Source: Rhodovarius crocodyli | GTDB lineage: Bacteria; Pseudomonadota; Alphaproteobacteria; Acetobacterales; Acetobacteraceae | Direction: 5' to 3' | NCBI RefSeq assembly: GCF_004005855.1 | Contig: NZ_SACL01000007.1 | Span: 186,001-250,000 of the forward strand | DNA length: 64,000 bases | In this document: positions 55,601 to 63,601 of the stretch, in pieces | Layout: each line of letters begins with the position of its first letter | How positions within the stretch are numbered: the first letter of the stretch is position 1 | Notes under the pieces: model-generated | What the model saw: only the letters and a program-made list of their open reading frames with translations | Told to the model about the DNA's origin: nothing | The model's database searches: none | Position numbers and translations under genes: made by a program

Positions 55601-56593
55601 TTACCGTTCCAGCCTCACCCCCGTTTGCGCCACGATCTGCCGGTACTTGGCCACTTCCTGCACCATGAAGTCGCGCGTCGTCTCGGGCGAGTTCTCGCCG
55701 GGCCAGATGGTCACGCCCGCCTGCAGGAAGCGTTCGGCCAGCGCGGGCTCGGCCACGGCGGCGACTACGGCGCGGTTCAGCCGCTCCACCAGCGGGCGGG
55801 GCATGCCGGGCGGGCCGATGATCATGTTCCAGGTCGTCATCTCGAAGCCGGGCAGGGCGCCCTCGGCCAGGGAAGGCAGTTCAGGAAAGCTCGGGAAGCG
55901 TTCGCGGCTGGTCACGGCCAGGCCGCGCACCATGTCGCCGCGGATCTGGGCGGCGGCGCTCGCCAGCACGGCGATGCCGAACTGGCCTTCGCCCTGGTGG
56001 ATGGCCGTCAGCATCAGCCCGCCCGAGCGGTACGGCACATGGGTGAAGCGGGTGCCGAGCTGGGCCGCCAGCATCTCGACGGCCAGATGCGGGATGGAGC
56101 CGACGCCCGAGGTCGCATAGGCGATCTCCTCCGGCCGGGAGGCGCGCAGGCGCGCGATGGCGGCGGTCGCATCCGCCGCCGGGAAGCGCGGATTGGCGAT
56201 CAGCACCAGCGGCGCCGTGCCGATCATGGCGATATGGGTGAAGTCGTTCACCGGGTCGAAATTGGTGCCGCCCTGCAGCGCGGCCGGCGCGATGGCGTGG
56301 GAGGACACCTCGACCAGCATCAGCGTGTGCCCGTCCGGTGCCTGGCGGCGCAGCCAGTCCGACGCCACGGTGCCAGAGGCGCCGGGCCGGTTTTCCACCA
56401 CCATGCGGGTGCCGGCGCCGATGTGATGGGCGAATCGTTCCGAGACGAGGCGGGAGGCGATGTCCGTGGACCCGCCGGGGGCATAGCCCGTGACGAGGGT
56501 GATGGGCCGGTCCGTCAGGTTCTGGGCCTGGCTGGGCTGGGACATGAGCGCGGCCGCGCATAGCGCGAGCCCCGCGGTAAGGGCGCGTAGCAT
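55601..56593 (-). CDS. Bug-family tripartite tricarboxylate transporter substrate receptor
   Basis: The 330-residue periplasmic receptor has a signal peptide ending MSQPSQAQ-N. The Bug signatures are ITLVTGYAPGGSTDIASRL and VENRPGASGTVAS. It is the third receptor of this class in the window and, again, lacks adjacent TctAB genes. ATG 56593 is preferred (GGAGG 8 bp upstream); an earlier ATG at 56608 lies before that site. It is divergent from the hemin operon. Confidence 0.92.
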   Translation of the reverse strand: MLRALTAGLALCAAALMSQPSQAQNLTDRPITLVTGYAPGGSTDIASRLVSERFAHHIGAGTRMVVENRPGASGTVASDWLRRQAPDGHTLMLVEVSSHAIAPAALQGGTNFDPVNDFTHIAMIGTAPLVLIANPRFPAADATAAIARLRASRPEEIAYATSGVGSIPHLAVEMLAAQLGTRFTHVPYRSGGLMLTAIHQGEGQFGIAVLASAAAQIRGDMVRGLAVTSRERFPSFPELPSLAEGALPGFEMTTWNMIIGPPGMPRPLVERLNRAVVAAVAEPALAERFLQAGVTIWPGENSPETTRDFMVQEVAKYRQIVAQTGVRLER

Positions 56594-56661
56594 CGGGACA
56601 TCCTCCATGTGTTTTGTTGGATGGCATTGTCGTGAGGGCGGGGCGCTTCGGCAAGCGGAGA

Positions 56662-56689
56662 TGCGAATCGCTATTGCGAGTCATTCGCA
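56662..56689 (+). promoter_or_regulatory. Fur-type iron box upstream of hemP
   Basis: TGCGAGT-C-ATTCGCA (56675-56689) is a 7-1-7 dyad with one mismatch. A further TGCGAAT at 56662 forms a perfect 7-bp inverted repeat with ATTCGCA at 56683. It ends 21 bp before the hemP ATG. This resembles iron-regulator (Fur-like) operators in front of hemin uptake genes and predicts iron repression. Confidence 0.65.
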
Positions 56690-56709
56690 TTCGCGTTAGG
56701 AATCCGCCC

Positions 56710-56910
56710 ATGGAACACGAACCCGCCCGACCGATCACGACGCGCCTTTCCCTGGCAGCTTCCAGGGTGCCGGCCTCCGTCGTCCGCCCGCTCCTCCGCC
56801 TCGATGCGGAGGTGCTCTTCCGCGCCGGACCGGAGGTGGAGATCCTCCACGCCGGTGAGGTGTACAGGCTGCGCCGCACGCGGCTCGGCAAGCTGATCCT
56901 GACCAAGTAG
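56710..56910 (+). CDS. hemP: Hemin uptake protein HemP
   Basis: The 66-residue protein has the HemP signature at its C-terminus: ILHAGEVYRLRRTRLGKLILTK (shown here across residues 45-66). HemP genes open hemin-transport operons, and HemP/HmuP acts as a regulator or accessory of hemin uptake in other proteobacteria. The ATG at 56710 follows the Fur-type dyad closely, so the transcript start probably overlaps the operator. Confidence 0.88.
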   Translation: MEHEPARPITTRLSLAASRVPASVVRPLLRLDAEVLFRAGPEVEILHAGEVYRLRRTRLGKLILTK

Positions 56911-56916
56911 CGCCCG

Positions 56917-57264
56917 ATGCGCCCCGGACGTCGCCCGCAGCGCGGGCAGGCGGCGGCCATGCCGTCGGCCTGCCTGATCGCGCCCCTGATGGCGGGCGGG
57001 CTGATGCTCGCCGCGCTGCAGCTGGCAGCGCCCGCCGGCCATGCCGGCCTGGCGCTGGAGCATCTGCTGGCCGGCGCCGCCCCCGACCGAGGGGCACCCC
57101 GCGCCCTCGGGCATTTCGCCTTTCCTCTTCCGGACGGGGCCCTTCTTCGCGAGGGCCCCGCCCAGAGCGGCGCGGCGGCCATGGTGTCCTCCTCCCCAGT
57201 CCCTCCCTACTGGGCCCTTGAGACCATGACCGCCGACGCTGCCGCCTCCTCACTCCAGCCCTGA
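56917..57264 (+). CDS. Hypothetical small protein between hemP and hmuS (doubtful)
   Basis: This is an open frame of 115 codons starting 7 bp after hemP. The predicted product has one hydrophobic stretch (about residues 20-45, LIAPLMAGGLMLAALQLAAP) followed by low-complexity Pro/Ala sequence. No family is recognised. A perfect 8-bp stem (GGGGCCCT at 57136 with AGGGCCCC at 57152) lies within it. The segment may instead be a structured leader before hmuS. If the frame is not real, the 368 bp hold only that hairpin. Confidence 0.4.
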   Translation: MRPGRRPQRGQAAAMPSACLIAPLMAGGLMLAALQLAAPAGHAGLALEHLLAGAAPDRGAPRALGHFAFPLPDGALLREGPAQSGAAAMVSSSPVPPYWALETMTADAAASSLQP

Positions 57265-57278
57265 AACAAGGCCCCCGC

Positions 57279-58319
57279 ATGACCAGTCCCGCCGACCTGC
57301 GCCAACGCCATGCCGAGCTCGCGGCCGGCCCACGGCCACCGCGCGCGCGGGAGGCGGCGAAGCTGCTGGCCACCACGGAGGCCGCGCTGCTCGCCAGCGG
57401 CGCGCTGGGGGATGTGACGCCGCTGCGCCCCGAATGGGGCGCGCTGGTGGGCGGGTTCCGCGCCCTGGGCCGCGTCATGGCGCTGACCCGCAACGAGCAC
57501 GCGGTGCATGAGCGCTATGGCCGCTTCGAGGATGTCTCGACCGGGCCGGGCCATATCCTGGTGCTGGGGCCCGACATCGACCTGCGCATGTTCCCCGGCC
57601 GCTGGGCGCACGCCTTCGCGCTGGCCGGGCAGCGCCGCTCCATCCAGATCTTCGGGGCGGATGGAGAGGCCGTGTTCAAGCTCTATGCCGGCGAGGAGAC
57701 CGATCGCCCGGCCTGGGCGCGGCTGGTGCAGGAATTCGCGGCCATGCCGGACAGCGCGCCGCCCCTGGCGCCGGTCCCGGCCGAGCCGCCCGCCGCCGAC
57801 GGGCTGGTGGATGCGAAGGCCCTGCGCGAGGACTGGCTGGCGCTGAAGGACACGCACGACTTCTTCCCGCTGCTGCGCCGGCACAAGGCCAGCCGCCGCC
57901 AGGCCTTCCGCCTGGCCGGCGAGGATCTGGCCATGCCGCTGGAGCCCGGCGCGGCCTCGGCCCTGCTCGAAGCGGCCTCCGTATCGGGCACGCCCATCAT
58001 GTGCTTCGTGGGCAATCGCGGGAACATCCAGATCCACACCGGCCCGGTGGCCAAGCTGCTGCGCACCGGCCCCTGGTTCAACGTGCTGGACCCCGACTTC
58101 AACCTGCACCTGAACGAGGCCGGCATCGCCGAGGCCTGGCGCGTGGTGAAGCCCACCGAGGACGGCGCCGTGACCAGCATCGAGCTGCTGGACGAGACAG
58201 GCGAGGTGATCGCCCTGTTCTTCGGCGCCCGCAAGCCGGGCCAGCCGGAGCTGCAGGCCTGGCGCGAGATCGTGGGCGATGTCGCGCATCGCCACGCGCT
58301 TTCGCCCGTGGTGGCGTGA
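57279..58319 (+). CDS. hmuS: Hemin-degrading factor HmuS/ChuS
   Basis: The 346-residue cytoplasmic heme-handling protein is built of two similar halves. The halves are marked by LGRVMALTRNEHAVHERYGRFEDV and VSGTPIMCFVGNRGNIQIHTGPV with WFNVLDPDFNLHLNEAGIAEAW. ChuS/HmuS proteins bind heme delivered by the ABC importer and degrade or store it. It is followed immediately by hmuT (TGATG junction), and the whole run hmuS-T-U-V is one operon. Confidence 0.9.
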   Translation: MTSPADLRQRHAELAAGPRPPRAREAAKLLATTEAALLASGALGDVTPLRPEWGALVGGFRALGRVMALTRNEHAVHERYGRFEDVSTGPGHILVLGPDIDLRMFPGRWAHAFALAGQRRSIQIFGADGEAVFKLYAGEETDRPAWARLVQEFAAMPDSAPPLAPVPAEPPAADGLVDAKALREDWLALKDTHDFFPLLRRHKASRRQAFRLAGEDLAMPLEPGAASALLEAASVSGTPIMCFVGNRGNIQIHTGPVAKLLRTGPWFNVLDPDFNLHLNEAGIAEAWRVVKPTEDGAVTSIELLDETGEVIALFFGARKPGQPELQAWREIVGDVAHRHALSPVVA

Positions 58320-59194
58320 TGCTGCGCCGGGCGCTGCTCGCCACCCCCTTCCTGGCGGCGCCCGCCGCCGCCATGACCGGCGCACGCGTCGTGGTCGCGG
58401 GCGGCGGCGTGGCCGAGATCATCTGCGCGCTGGGCTGCCGGGATGCGTTGGTGGGGGCGGACAGCACCTGCCTGTTCCCCTCCGCGCTGACGCGGCTGCC
58501 GCAGCTGGGCTATCTGCGCGCGCTTTCGGCCGAGGGCGTGCTGTCGCTGCGGCCGGAGATCCTGCTGCTGGCCCATGATGCCGGGCCCGCGCCGGTGGTG
58601 GCGCAGCTGGCCGCGGCAGCCGGCCCCCGCCTGCGCCAGGTGCCGCGCATCGAGAATGAGGAGAGTCTGTCCGCCGCCATCGCCGTGGTGGCGGAGGCGC
58701 TGAACGAGCAGGCCGCCGGCACGCGCCTGGCGGGGACCATCGCGGAGGATTTCCGCGCCCTGGCCGCCATGCGCCCCGCGGGCCCCGGCCCGCGCGTGAT
58801 GCTGCTGCTGGGCGGCGGCAACGGCGCGCCCATGGCCGCCGGCGCCAGAACGGCCGCCGACGCCATGTTCCGCCTGGCCGGTCTGCGCAACGCCATGACG
58901 GGCTATGACAATTACCGCCCCGTCTCGGCCGAGGCCGCGCTGGCCGCCAACCCGGACTGGATCGTCGCGCCCAGCCATGTGCTGGACAATGTGGGCGGGG
59001 CCGATGCGCTGCTGGCCTCACCGGCGCTGGCCATGCTGCCCGCCGCGCGGGCGAAGCGGCTCTATACCGCCGACAGCGCCTATATGCTGGGTTTCGGCCC
59101 GCGCACGGCCCATGCCGCGCGCGACATGGCGACGGCCATCCATACCCACCCGCTGCCCGCCTTGCCGGACCGCCCCTGGCTGCACGATTCATGA
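58319..59194 (+). CDS. hmuT: Hemin ABC transporter substrate-binding protein
   Basis: The 291-residue periplasmic class III binding protein has a short signal peptide ending PAAAM. RVVVAGGGVAEIICALGCRDALVGADSTC is the family N-terminal block. It captures heme and passes it to HmuUV. ATG 58319 overlaps the hmuS stop by 1 bp, and the stop overlaps hmuU by 4 bp. The expected TonB-dependent outer-membrane receptor is not in the window. Confidence 0.91.
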   Translation: MLRRALLATPFLAAPAAAMTGARVVVAGGGVAEIICALGCRDALVGADSTCLFPSALTRLPQLGYLRALSAEGVLSLRPEILLLAHDAGPAPVVAQLAAAAGPRLRQVPRIENEESLSAAIAVVAEALNEQAAGTRLAGTIAEDFRALAAMRPAGPGPRVMLLLGGGNGAPMAAGARTAADAMFRLAGLRNAMTGYDNYRPVSAEAALAANPDWIVAPSHVLDNVGGADALLASPALAMLPAARAKRLYTADSAYMLGFGPRTAHAARDMATAIHTHPLPALPDRPWLHDS

Positions 59195-60243
59195 GCGCGC
59201 GCACCGGGGTGATGCCGATGCCCCGCCGGCTGTCCCTGGCCATGGCGCTGGGGCTGCTGGTGCTGGGCACGGGGCTCGTCTTTATGCTGACCATGGCGGT
59301 GGGGGCGGTGCGCATTCCGCCCGCCACGCTGCTGGCGGCGCTGCTGGACCCGGCGGCGGAAACGCTGGAGGCCGGCATCGTCTGGAACCTGCGCCTGCCG
59401 CGCACGCTGCTGGCGGGGCTGGTCGGCGCGGTGCTGGGGCTGTCGGGGGCGGTGATGCAGGGGCTGTTCCGCAACCCGCTGGCAGACCCCGGGCTGCTCG
59501 GCGTTTCGGCCGGCGGCGCGCTGGGCGCCGTGGGCATGATCGTGGTGGGGCTGGCGCTGATCCCGTCGCCGTTGCGCCCCTATGCGGTGGCCGGGGCGGC
59601 CTTCCTGGCGGCGCTGGCGGCCACGGTGGTGGTGCTGCGGCTGGCGACGGTGGGGGGGCGGGTGCATGTCGCCTCCATGCTGCTGGCCGGCATCGTGATG
59701 AATGCCTTCGCGGCCGCCGGCACCTCGGCCTTCGTCTTCGCGGCGTCGGACATGCAGCTGCGGGACGTGATGTTCTGGACCATGGGCAGTTTCTCCGGCG
59801 CCAGCTGGGGCCGGCTGGGTGCGGCCGTCGTGGCGGCGCTGCCGCTGCTGGCCGCCGCCCCCTTCCTGGCGCGCGGCCTGGACGCGCTGATCCTGGGTGA
59901 GCGCGAGGCGCTGACGCTCGGCATCGGGCTGGAGGCGATGAAGCGGCTGGCGGTGCTGATGGTGGCGCTGGCCGTGGGTGGTGCCGTGGCGGCGGCGGGC
60001 ATGATCGGCTTCGTCGGCATCATCGCGCCGCATCTGGTGCGGCTGGCGGGCGGGTCGCGCCACCGCTGGGTGCTGCCGGCGGCGGCGCTGACCGGCGCCA
60101 TGCTGATGATGGCGGCCGACGCTTTCGCACGCGTCGCTGTCTCCCCGGCGGAACTGCCGATCGGGCTCGTCTCGGCGCTGCTCGGCGCGCCGATGTTTCT
60201 GTGGCTGTTGCTGCGCCAGCGCGCGGCACTGGAGGGTGCATGA
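59191..60243 (+). CDS. hmuU: Hemin ABC transporter permease (FecCD family)
   Basis: The 350-residue inner-membrane permease has about ten membrane segments. The FecCD signatures are LRLPRTLLAGLVGAVLGLSGAVMQGLFRNPLADPGLLG (read in part, residues about 68-105) and the cytoplasmic coupling helix near GMIGFVGIIAPHLVR. It forms the heme channel with HmuV. Overlaps of 4 bp with hmuT and hmuV indicate coupled translation. Confidence 0.94.
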   Translation: MSARTGVMPMPRRLSLAMALGLLVLGTGLVFMLTMAVGAVRIPPATLLAALLDPAAETLEAGIVWNLRLPRTLLAGLVGAVLGLSGAVMQGLFRNPLADPGLLGVSAGGALGAVGMIVVGLALIPSPLRPYAVAGAAFLAALAATVVVLRLATVGGRVHVASMLLAGIVMNAFAAAGTSAFVFAASDMQLRDVMFWTMGSFSGASWGRLGAAVVAALPLLAAAPFLARGLDALILGEREALTLGIGLEAMKRLAVLMVALAVGGAVAAAGMIGFVGIIAPHLVRLAGGSRHRWVLPAAALTGAMLMMAADAFARVAVSPAELPIGLVSALLGAPMFLWLLLRQRAALEGA

Positions 60244-61016
60244 TCGAGGTGGAGGAGCTGCGGGTGAACCGCGGCGGCAGGCTGGTGCTCGATATCCCGG
60301 AGCTGCACGTCTCTCCGGGCCGGGTGCTGGGCATATTGGGCTCCAACGGCGCGGGGAAATCCACGCTGCTGTCGGCCATGGCGGGTGAGATGCGGCCGGG
60401 GGAGGGCGAGGTGCGCTTCGGCGGCCGGGCCATCCAGTCCTGGCGGCCGCCGGAGCTGGCGCGGCACCGCGCGGTCCTGCCGCAGGTGAGCCCGCTGGGC
60501 CTGCCGCTGTCGGTGACGGAGGTGGTGGCGCTGGGCCGCATCCCCTGGGCCGGCATCGAGGACCGCGAACAGCATTGGGACGCGATCGCCGAGGGGCTGG
60601 CCGTGGCCTCGGCCGCGCATCTGGCGCGCCGGCCCTATGGCGCGCTGTCGGGCGGCGAGCAGCAGCGGGTGCAGCTGGCCCGCGTGCTGGCGCAGCTGCA
60701 TGGCGCCGTGCCGAGAGAGACGGCGCTGATGCTGGACGAGCCGACGGCGAGCCTCGATCTGCCGCATCAGCACGCCATCCTGGCCGCCGCGCGCTGCCGC
60801 GCGATGGAGGGGGCGGCGGTGATGCTGGTGCTGCACGATGTGGGCCTGGCCGCGCGGTACTGCGACGAGGTGCTGCTGCTGGCCCAGGGCAGGGTGGTGG
60901 CCCATGGCCCGGCCCCCCTGGTGCTGACGGAGGAAGCGATCAGCCGCGCCTATGGCATGGCCGTGCGGCGGCTGCATGACCCGCAGGGGCGGGAAGTGGT
61001 GTTCGTGCCGGCCTAG
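60240..61016 (+). CDS. hmuV: Hemin ABC transporter ATP-binding protein
   Basis: The 258-residue ATPase has Walker A GSNGAGKST, Q-loop VLPQVSPLG, signature LSGGEQQRV, Walker B ALMLDEPTASLD and H-loop LVLHDVG. It powers HmuU. ATG 60240 is used because it overlaps the hmuU stop as ATGA and gives the normal N-terminus (MIEVEEL). The stop TAG forms a CTAG palindrome with the stop of the convergent YdcF gene. Confidence 0.95.
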   Translation: MIEVEELRVNRGGRLVLDIPELHVSPGRVLGILGSNGAGKSTLLSAMAGEMRPGEGEVRFGGRAIQSWRPPELARHRAVLPQVSPLGLPLSVTEVVALGRIPWAGIEDREQHWDAIAEGLAVASAAHLARRPYGALSGGEQQRVQLARVLAQLHGAVPRETALMLDEPTASLDLPHQHAILAAARCRAMEGAAVMLVLHDVGLAARYCDEVLLLAQGRVVAHGPAPLVLTEEAISRAYGMAVRRLHDPQGREVVFVPA

Positions 61017-61816
61017 GGGGCCGGAAACAACGCGTCCGTCCGCCCCAGCAACCGGTAGGCCACCAGCCCCGTGAACTCCCGCAGCGCCCATTCGGCCTGG
61101 CTCAGCCTTTGGCCGAAGGGCGTGTCGAAGGCGGACATGCTGGTGGTGCCCGTGCTGTAGTTCACGGGCCAGGCCACGATGCCGGTCCAGCCCGCGCGCC
61201 GGAACACGCCCATGGAACGCGGCATGTGGCTGGCGGAGGTGATCAGCAGCCAGGTCTCGCCCGGCTGCGGGCGCGCCAGGGCCAGGCTGGCCACCGCGTT
61301 CTCATGGGTGTTGCGGGCCGTCGTCTCGTACAGCACGCGCGGGCCGGAAAGGCCCAGCCCCTCGAAGATCAGCCTGGCCGCGCCCGATTCCGTCAGCTCC
61401 CCGCCCAGCGGGTTGGGGGCGCCGCCGGTGAACAGGATGCGCGCCTGCGGATAGCGGCGGGAAAGCGCCACGGCCTCCGTCATGCGTTCCGCCGCGCCGT
61501 TCAGGGCGGGCAGGCCGCGGGCCGCGGTCAGCTCCACATCCACCGCGCCGCCCAGCACCACCACGCCGTCCACGCGGGCGGGTGGCTCGGCGGGGCGGGC
61601 GAAGCGGTCCTCCAGCGGCCAGGTCAGCCAGGTGGCCAGCGGGGTGGCGGCGATGGCGACGAACCAGCCCAGCCCCAGCAGCGCGGGCCAGCGCCCCCAG
61701 CGGCGGCCGCGCCACAGCAGGGCCATGCCCAGCACCGCCAACACCAGCGCCAGGGTGTTGGGGCGCGCCACGGCCCAGAAGGCCTTGGAGAGGTAGAACA
61801 GGGCGTCGTTCAGCAT
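61013..61816 (-). CDS. YdcF/ElyC family protein (DUF218)
   Basis: The 267-residue protein has two N-terminal membrane segments (about 15-55). A DUF218 domain follows with GVVVLGGAVDVELTAARG, YPQARILFTGGAPNP, YETTARNTHENAVAS and LITSASHMPRSMGVFRRAGW. Members such as ElyC affect cell-envelope polysaccharide biogenesis, but the reaction is not established. It lies downstream of the GT39-like glycosyltransferase on the same strand (40-bp gap), which fits an envelope role. Confidence 0.9.
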   Translation of the reverse strand: MLNDALFYLSKAFWAVARPNTLALVLAVLGMALLWRGRRWGRWPALLGLGWFVAIAATPLATWLTWPLEDRFARPAEPPARVDGVVVLGGAVDVELTAARGLPALNGAAERMTEAVALSRRYPQARILFTGGAPNPLGGELTESGAARLIFEGLGLSGPRVLYETTARNTHENAVASLALARPQPGETWLLITSASHMPRSMGVFRRAGWTGIVAWPVNYSTGTTSMSAFDTPFGQRLSQAEWALREFTGLVAYRLLGRTDALFPAP

Positions 61817-61856
61817 GGCGCTATCCTGCCGCGGCTTTGTGGCCGGATGAGGGTGG

Positions 61857-63449
61857 CTACTCGGTCGCGGGGGCTGCCGGGGCTGCGGGTGCCGGTGCAG
61901 GTGCCGGTGCCGGCGCAGGCGCAGGCGCAGGCGCAGGCGCAGGTGCCGGCGCGGCCTCCGGCGCCTTCAGCCGCCACAGCTCGATGCGGTTGCGGTTGTC
62001 GTCGAAGATGTAGGCCAGTTCATAACCGGCATCGATCGCCGTCGCCACGGCCTGCGCCGCGCCGGGGCGCATCGCATCCCAATTCGTGCGGTCCACCACG
62101 ATGAAGCGCGGCTTCAGGTCCAGGATGCGCTGCACCTCGCCATCGGTCGAACTGTCCGCCAGCCGTGCGAAATTGCCGGTCAGGTGGACGGGGAAGGGAA
62201 AGCGCGTGGGAATGCCCGCGCGCGCCAGGAAATAGACCACGGGCTGGTAGTTGGGCACGAAGATAGGCTCACCGGGCGGCAGTTCCTCGGCGATCATGGC
62301 GCTGATGCGGGCGGCGGTGTCGGGCTCGAACAGGCGCTCACCGTTCCACAGCCGGGGGGCGGCCTCCATCTTCCAGGGCGCCAGCGTCACGAAGCCCACG
62401 ACGAGGGCCAGTGCCAGCTTCTCGCGCCCCACGGCCAGGCGCTGCACCAGTGCCAGCGCGCCGGCGGCGGCCAGCAGCGACAGCGGCGGCAGCCACAGCA
62501 GGAAATAGTGGTGGAAGAAGTGCTTGGGCCCCGCCACGGCCAGGGTGGTGGCCGCGAACCAGGCCAGCCCCAGCAGCACCAGGGACCAGCGACGAGAGGC
62601 GATCAGCGCGATCACCGCCAGCGCGAAGGGCCACATCCAGGTGACCACGGCGCTCAGGCTGTGCCAGCCGGCCTCGGCCAGGGTGGCGCCGCTGCCGGAG
62701 TAGCGGAAGGGCGCGTAGAAGCTGCCGTCCAGATAGGCGTCGAGCTCACCCTTCAGCAGATAGGCGATGCCGAACAGGATGGTGGGCAGCGCGCACAGCC
62801 CGGCATAGGCGCCGGCGAAGGCCAGCAGCCGGCGGAAGGGCAGGGCGCGCCGCCACAGCGCGGGGCCGACCAGCACCAGGAAGGCCAGGCAGCCCTCGGC
62901 GGCCGCCACCGGCTTGATCAGCAGGGCGATGCCGATCAGCAGGCCCATGGCGATCAGCGCGGCCCAGCCCGGCGCGCGGAAATGGCTGAGTGCCACGGCC
63001 ATGGCGGCGGTGGTGAAGGGGGCGAACAGGATCTCGGTGTTCACCGGCAGCCCGCCCAGCACCAGCGTCTGCCCGGCATAGATCAGGGCCGCCGCGTAAC
63101 CCAGGGCCGGCGCCCCGCCCGCCGCGCGCACCGCGGCGAACAGGCCCCAGCCCGTGGCCGAGACCGCGACGACGCCCAGCATGCGGATGGAAAACAGGCT
63201 CTCGCCCATGATGCCCATGGCGACGGTGAACAGGGCGGGCGCGCCGATCGGGTGCATGTCCCACACCGCCACCAGCGGCCAGCCGCCATGCAGCCATTCG
63301 CGCGCCTGCAGTAGGTACAGGCTTTCGTCCCAGTCCATCACGCTGGGCGGAAAGCCCATCAGGCGCAGCAGGAACACGATGCCCGGCAGCAGCGCGAGGG
63401 CTGCCCACCAGAAGGGGCTGATGGGGTCTTTGTCGTTGGCGAGAGTCAC
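61857..63449 (-). CDS. GT39/ArnT-like membrane glycosyltransferase with Ala-Pro repeat tail
   Basis: The roughly 530-residue polytopic protein has the first-loop acidic motif MDWDESLYLLQAREWL typical of polyprenyl-phosphate-sugar-dependent transferases, followed by about ten membrane segments. About residues 385-495 form a periplasmic domain. The last 33 residues are alternating Ala-Pro encoded by hexanucleotide repeats. GTG 63449 is preferred because it has an AGGCGG-type ribosome site. ATG 63521 would overlap the dyads at 63505-63535 and add 24 residues. Sugar and acceptor are unknown. Confidence 0.83.
   Translation of the reverse strand: MTLANDKDPISPFWWAALALLPGIVFLLRLMGFPPSVMDWDESLYLLQAREWLHGGWPLVAVWDMHPIGAPALFTVAMGIMGESLFSIRMLGVVAVSATGWGLFAAVRAAGGAPALGYAAALIYAGQTLVLGGLPVNTEILFAPFTTAAMAVALSHFRAPGWAALIAMGLLIGIALLIKPVAAAEGCLAFLVLVGPALWRRALPFRRLLAFAGAYAGLCALPTILFGIAYLLKGELDAYLDGSFYAPFRYSGSGATLAEAGWHSLSAVVTWMWPFALAVIALIASRRWSLVLLGLAWFAATTLAVAGPKHFFHHYFLLWLPPLSLLAAAGALALVQRLAVGREKLALALVVGFVTLAPWKMEAAPRLWNGERLFEPDTAARISAMIAEELPPGEPIFVPNYQPVVYFLARAGIPTRFPFPVHLTGNFARLADSSTDGEVQRILDLKPRFIVVDRTNWDAMRPGAAQAVATAIDAGYELAYIFDDNRNRIELWRLKAPEAAPAPAPAPAPAPAPAPAPAPAPAAPAAPATE
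61888..61952. repeat. Hexanucleotide tandem repeat (GGCGCA)n
   Basis: Five perfect GGCGCA units (61912-61941) are flanked by diverged GGTGCC/GGTGCA/GGCGCA units. They encode the Ala-Pro tail of the GT39-like protein. Units of six bases keep the frame, so copy-number change would only alter tail length. Confidence 0.85.
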
Positions 63450-63504
63450 AGCCGCCTCATGATCCCATGCGCGCAAGCGGGCAAGTCCCGGAGTTTGTGC
63501 CACC

Positions 63505-63535
63505 GTTACGTCATGTAACATTAACGGTCCGTTAA
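63505..63535. promoter_or_regulatory. Two adjacent dyads upstream of the GT39-like gene
   Basis: GTTAC-GTCAT-GTAAC (63505-63519) is followed directly by the perfect 7-1-7 palindrome TTAACGG-T-CCGTTAA (63521-63535). They lie in the 152-bp divergent gap between the GT39-like gene and the choice-of-anchor I gene and are likely operator or promoter elements. Confidence 0.55.
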
Positions 63536-63601
63536 CCGTCCCGCCCAAGACGCAGACCGCGTGACAAAGCATCCATGCCCCAAACTTTCACCGGGGTTGT
63601 C

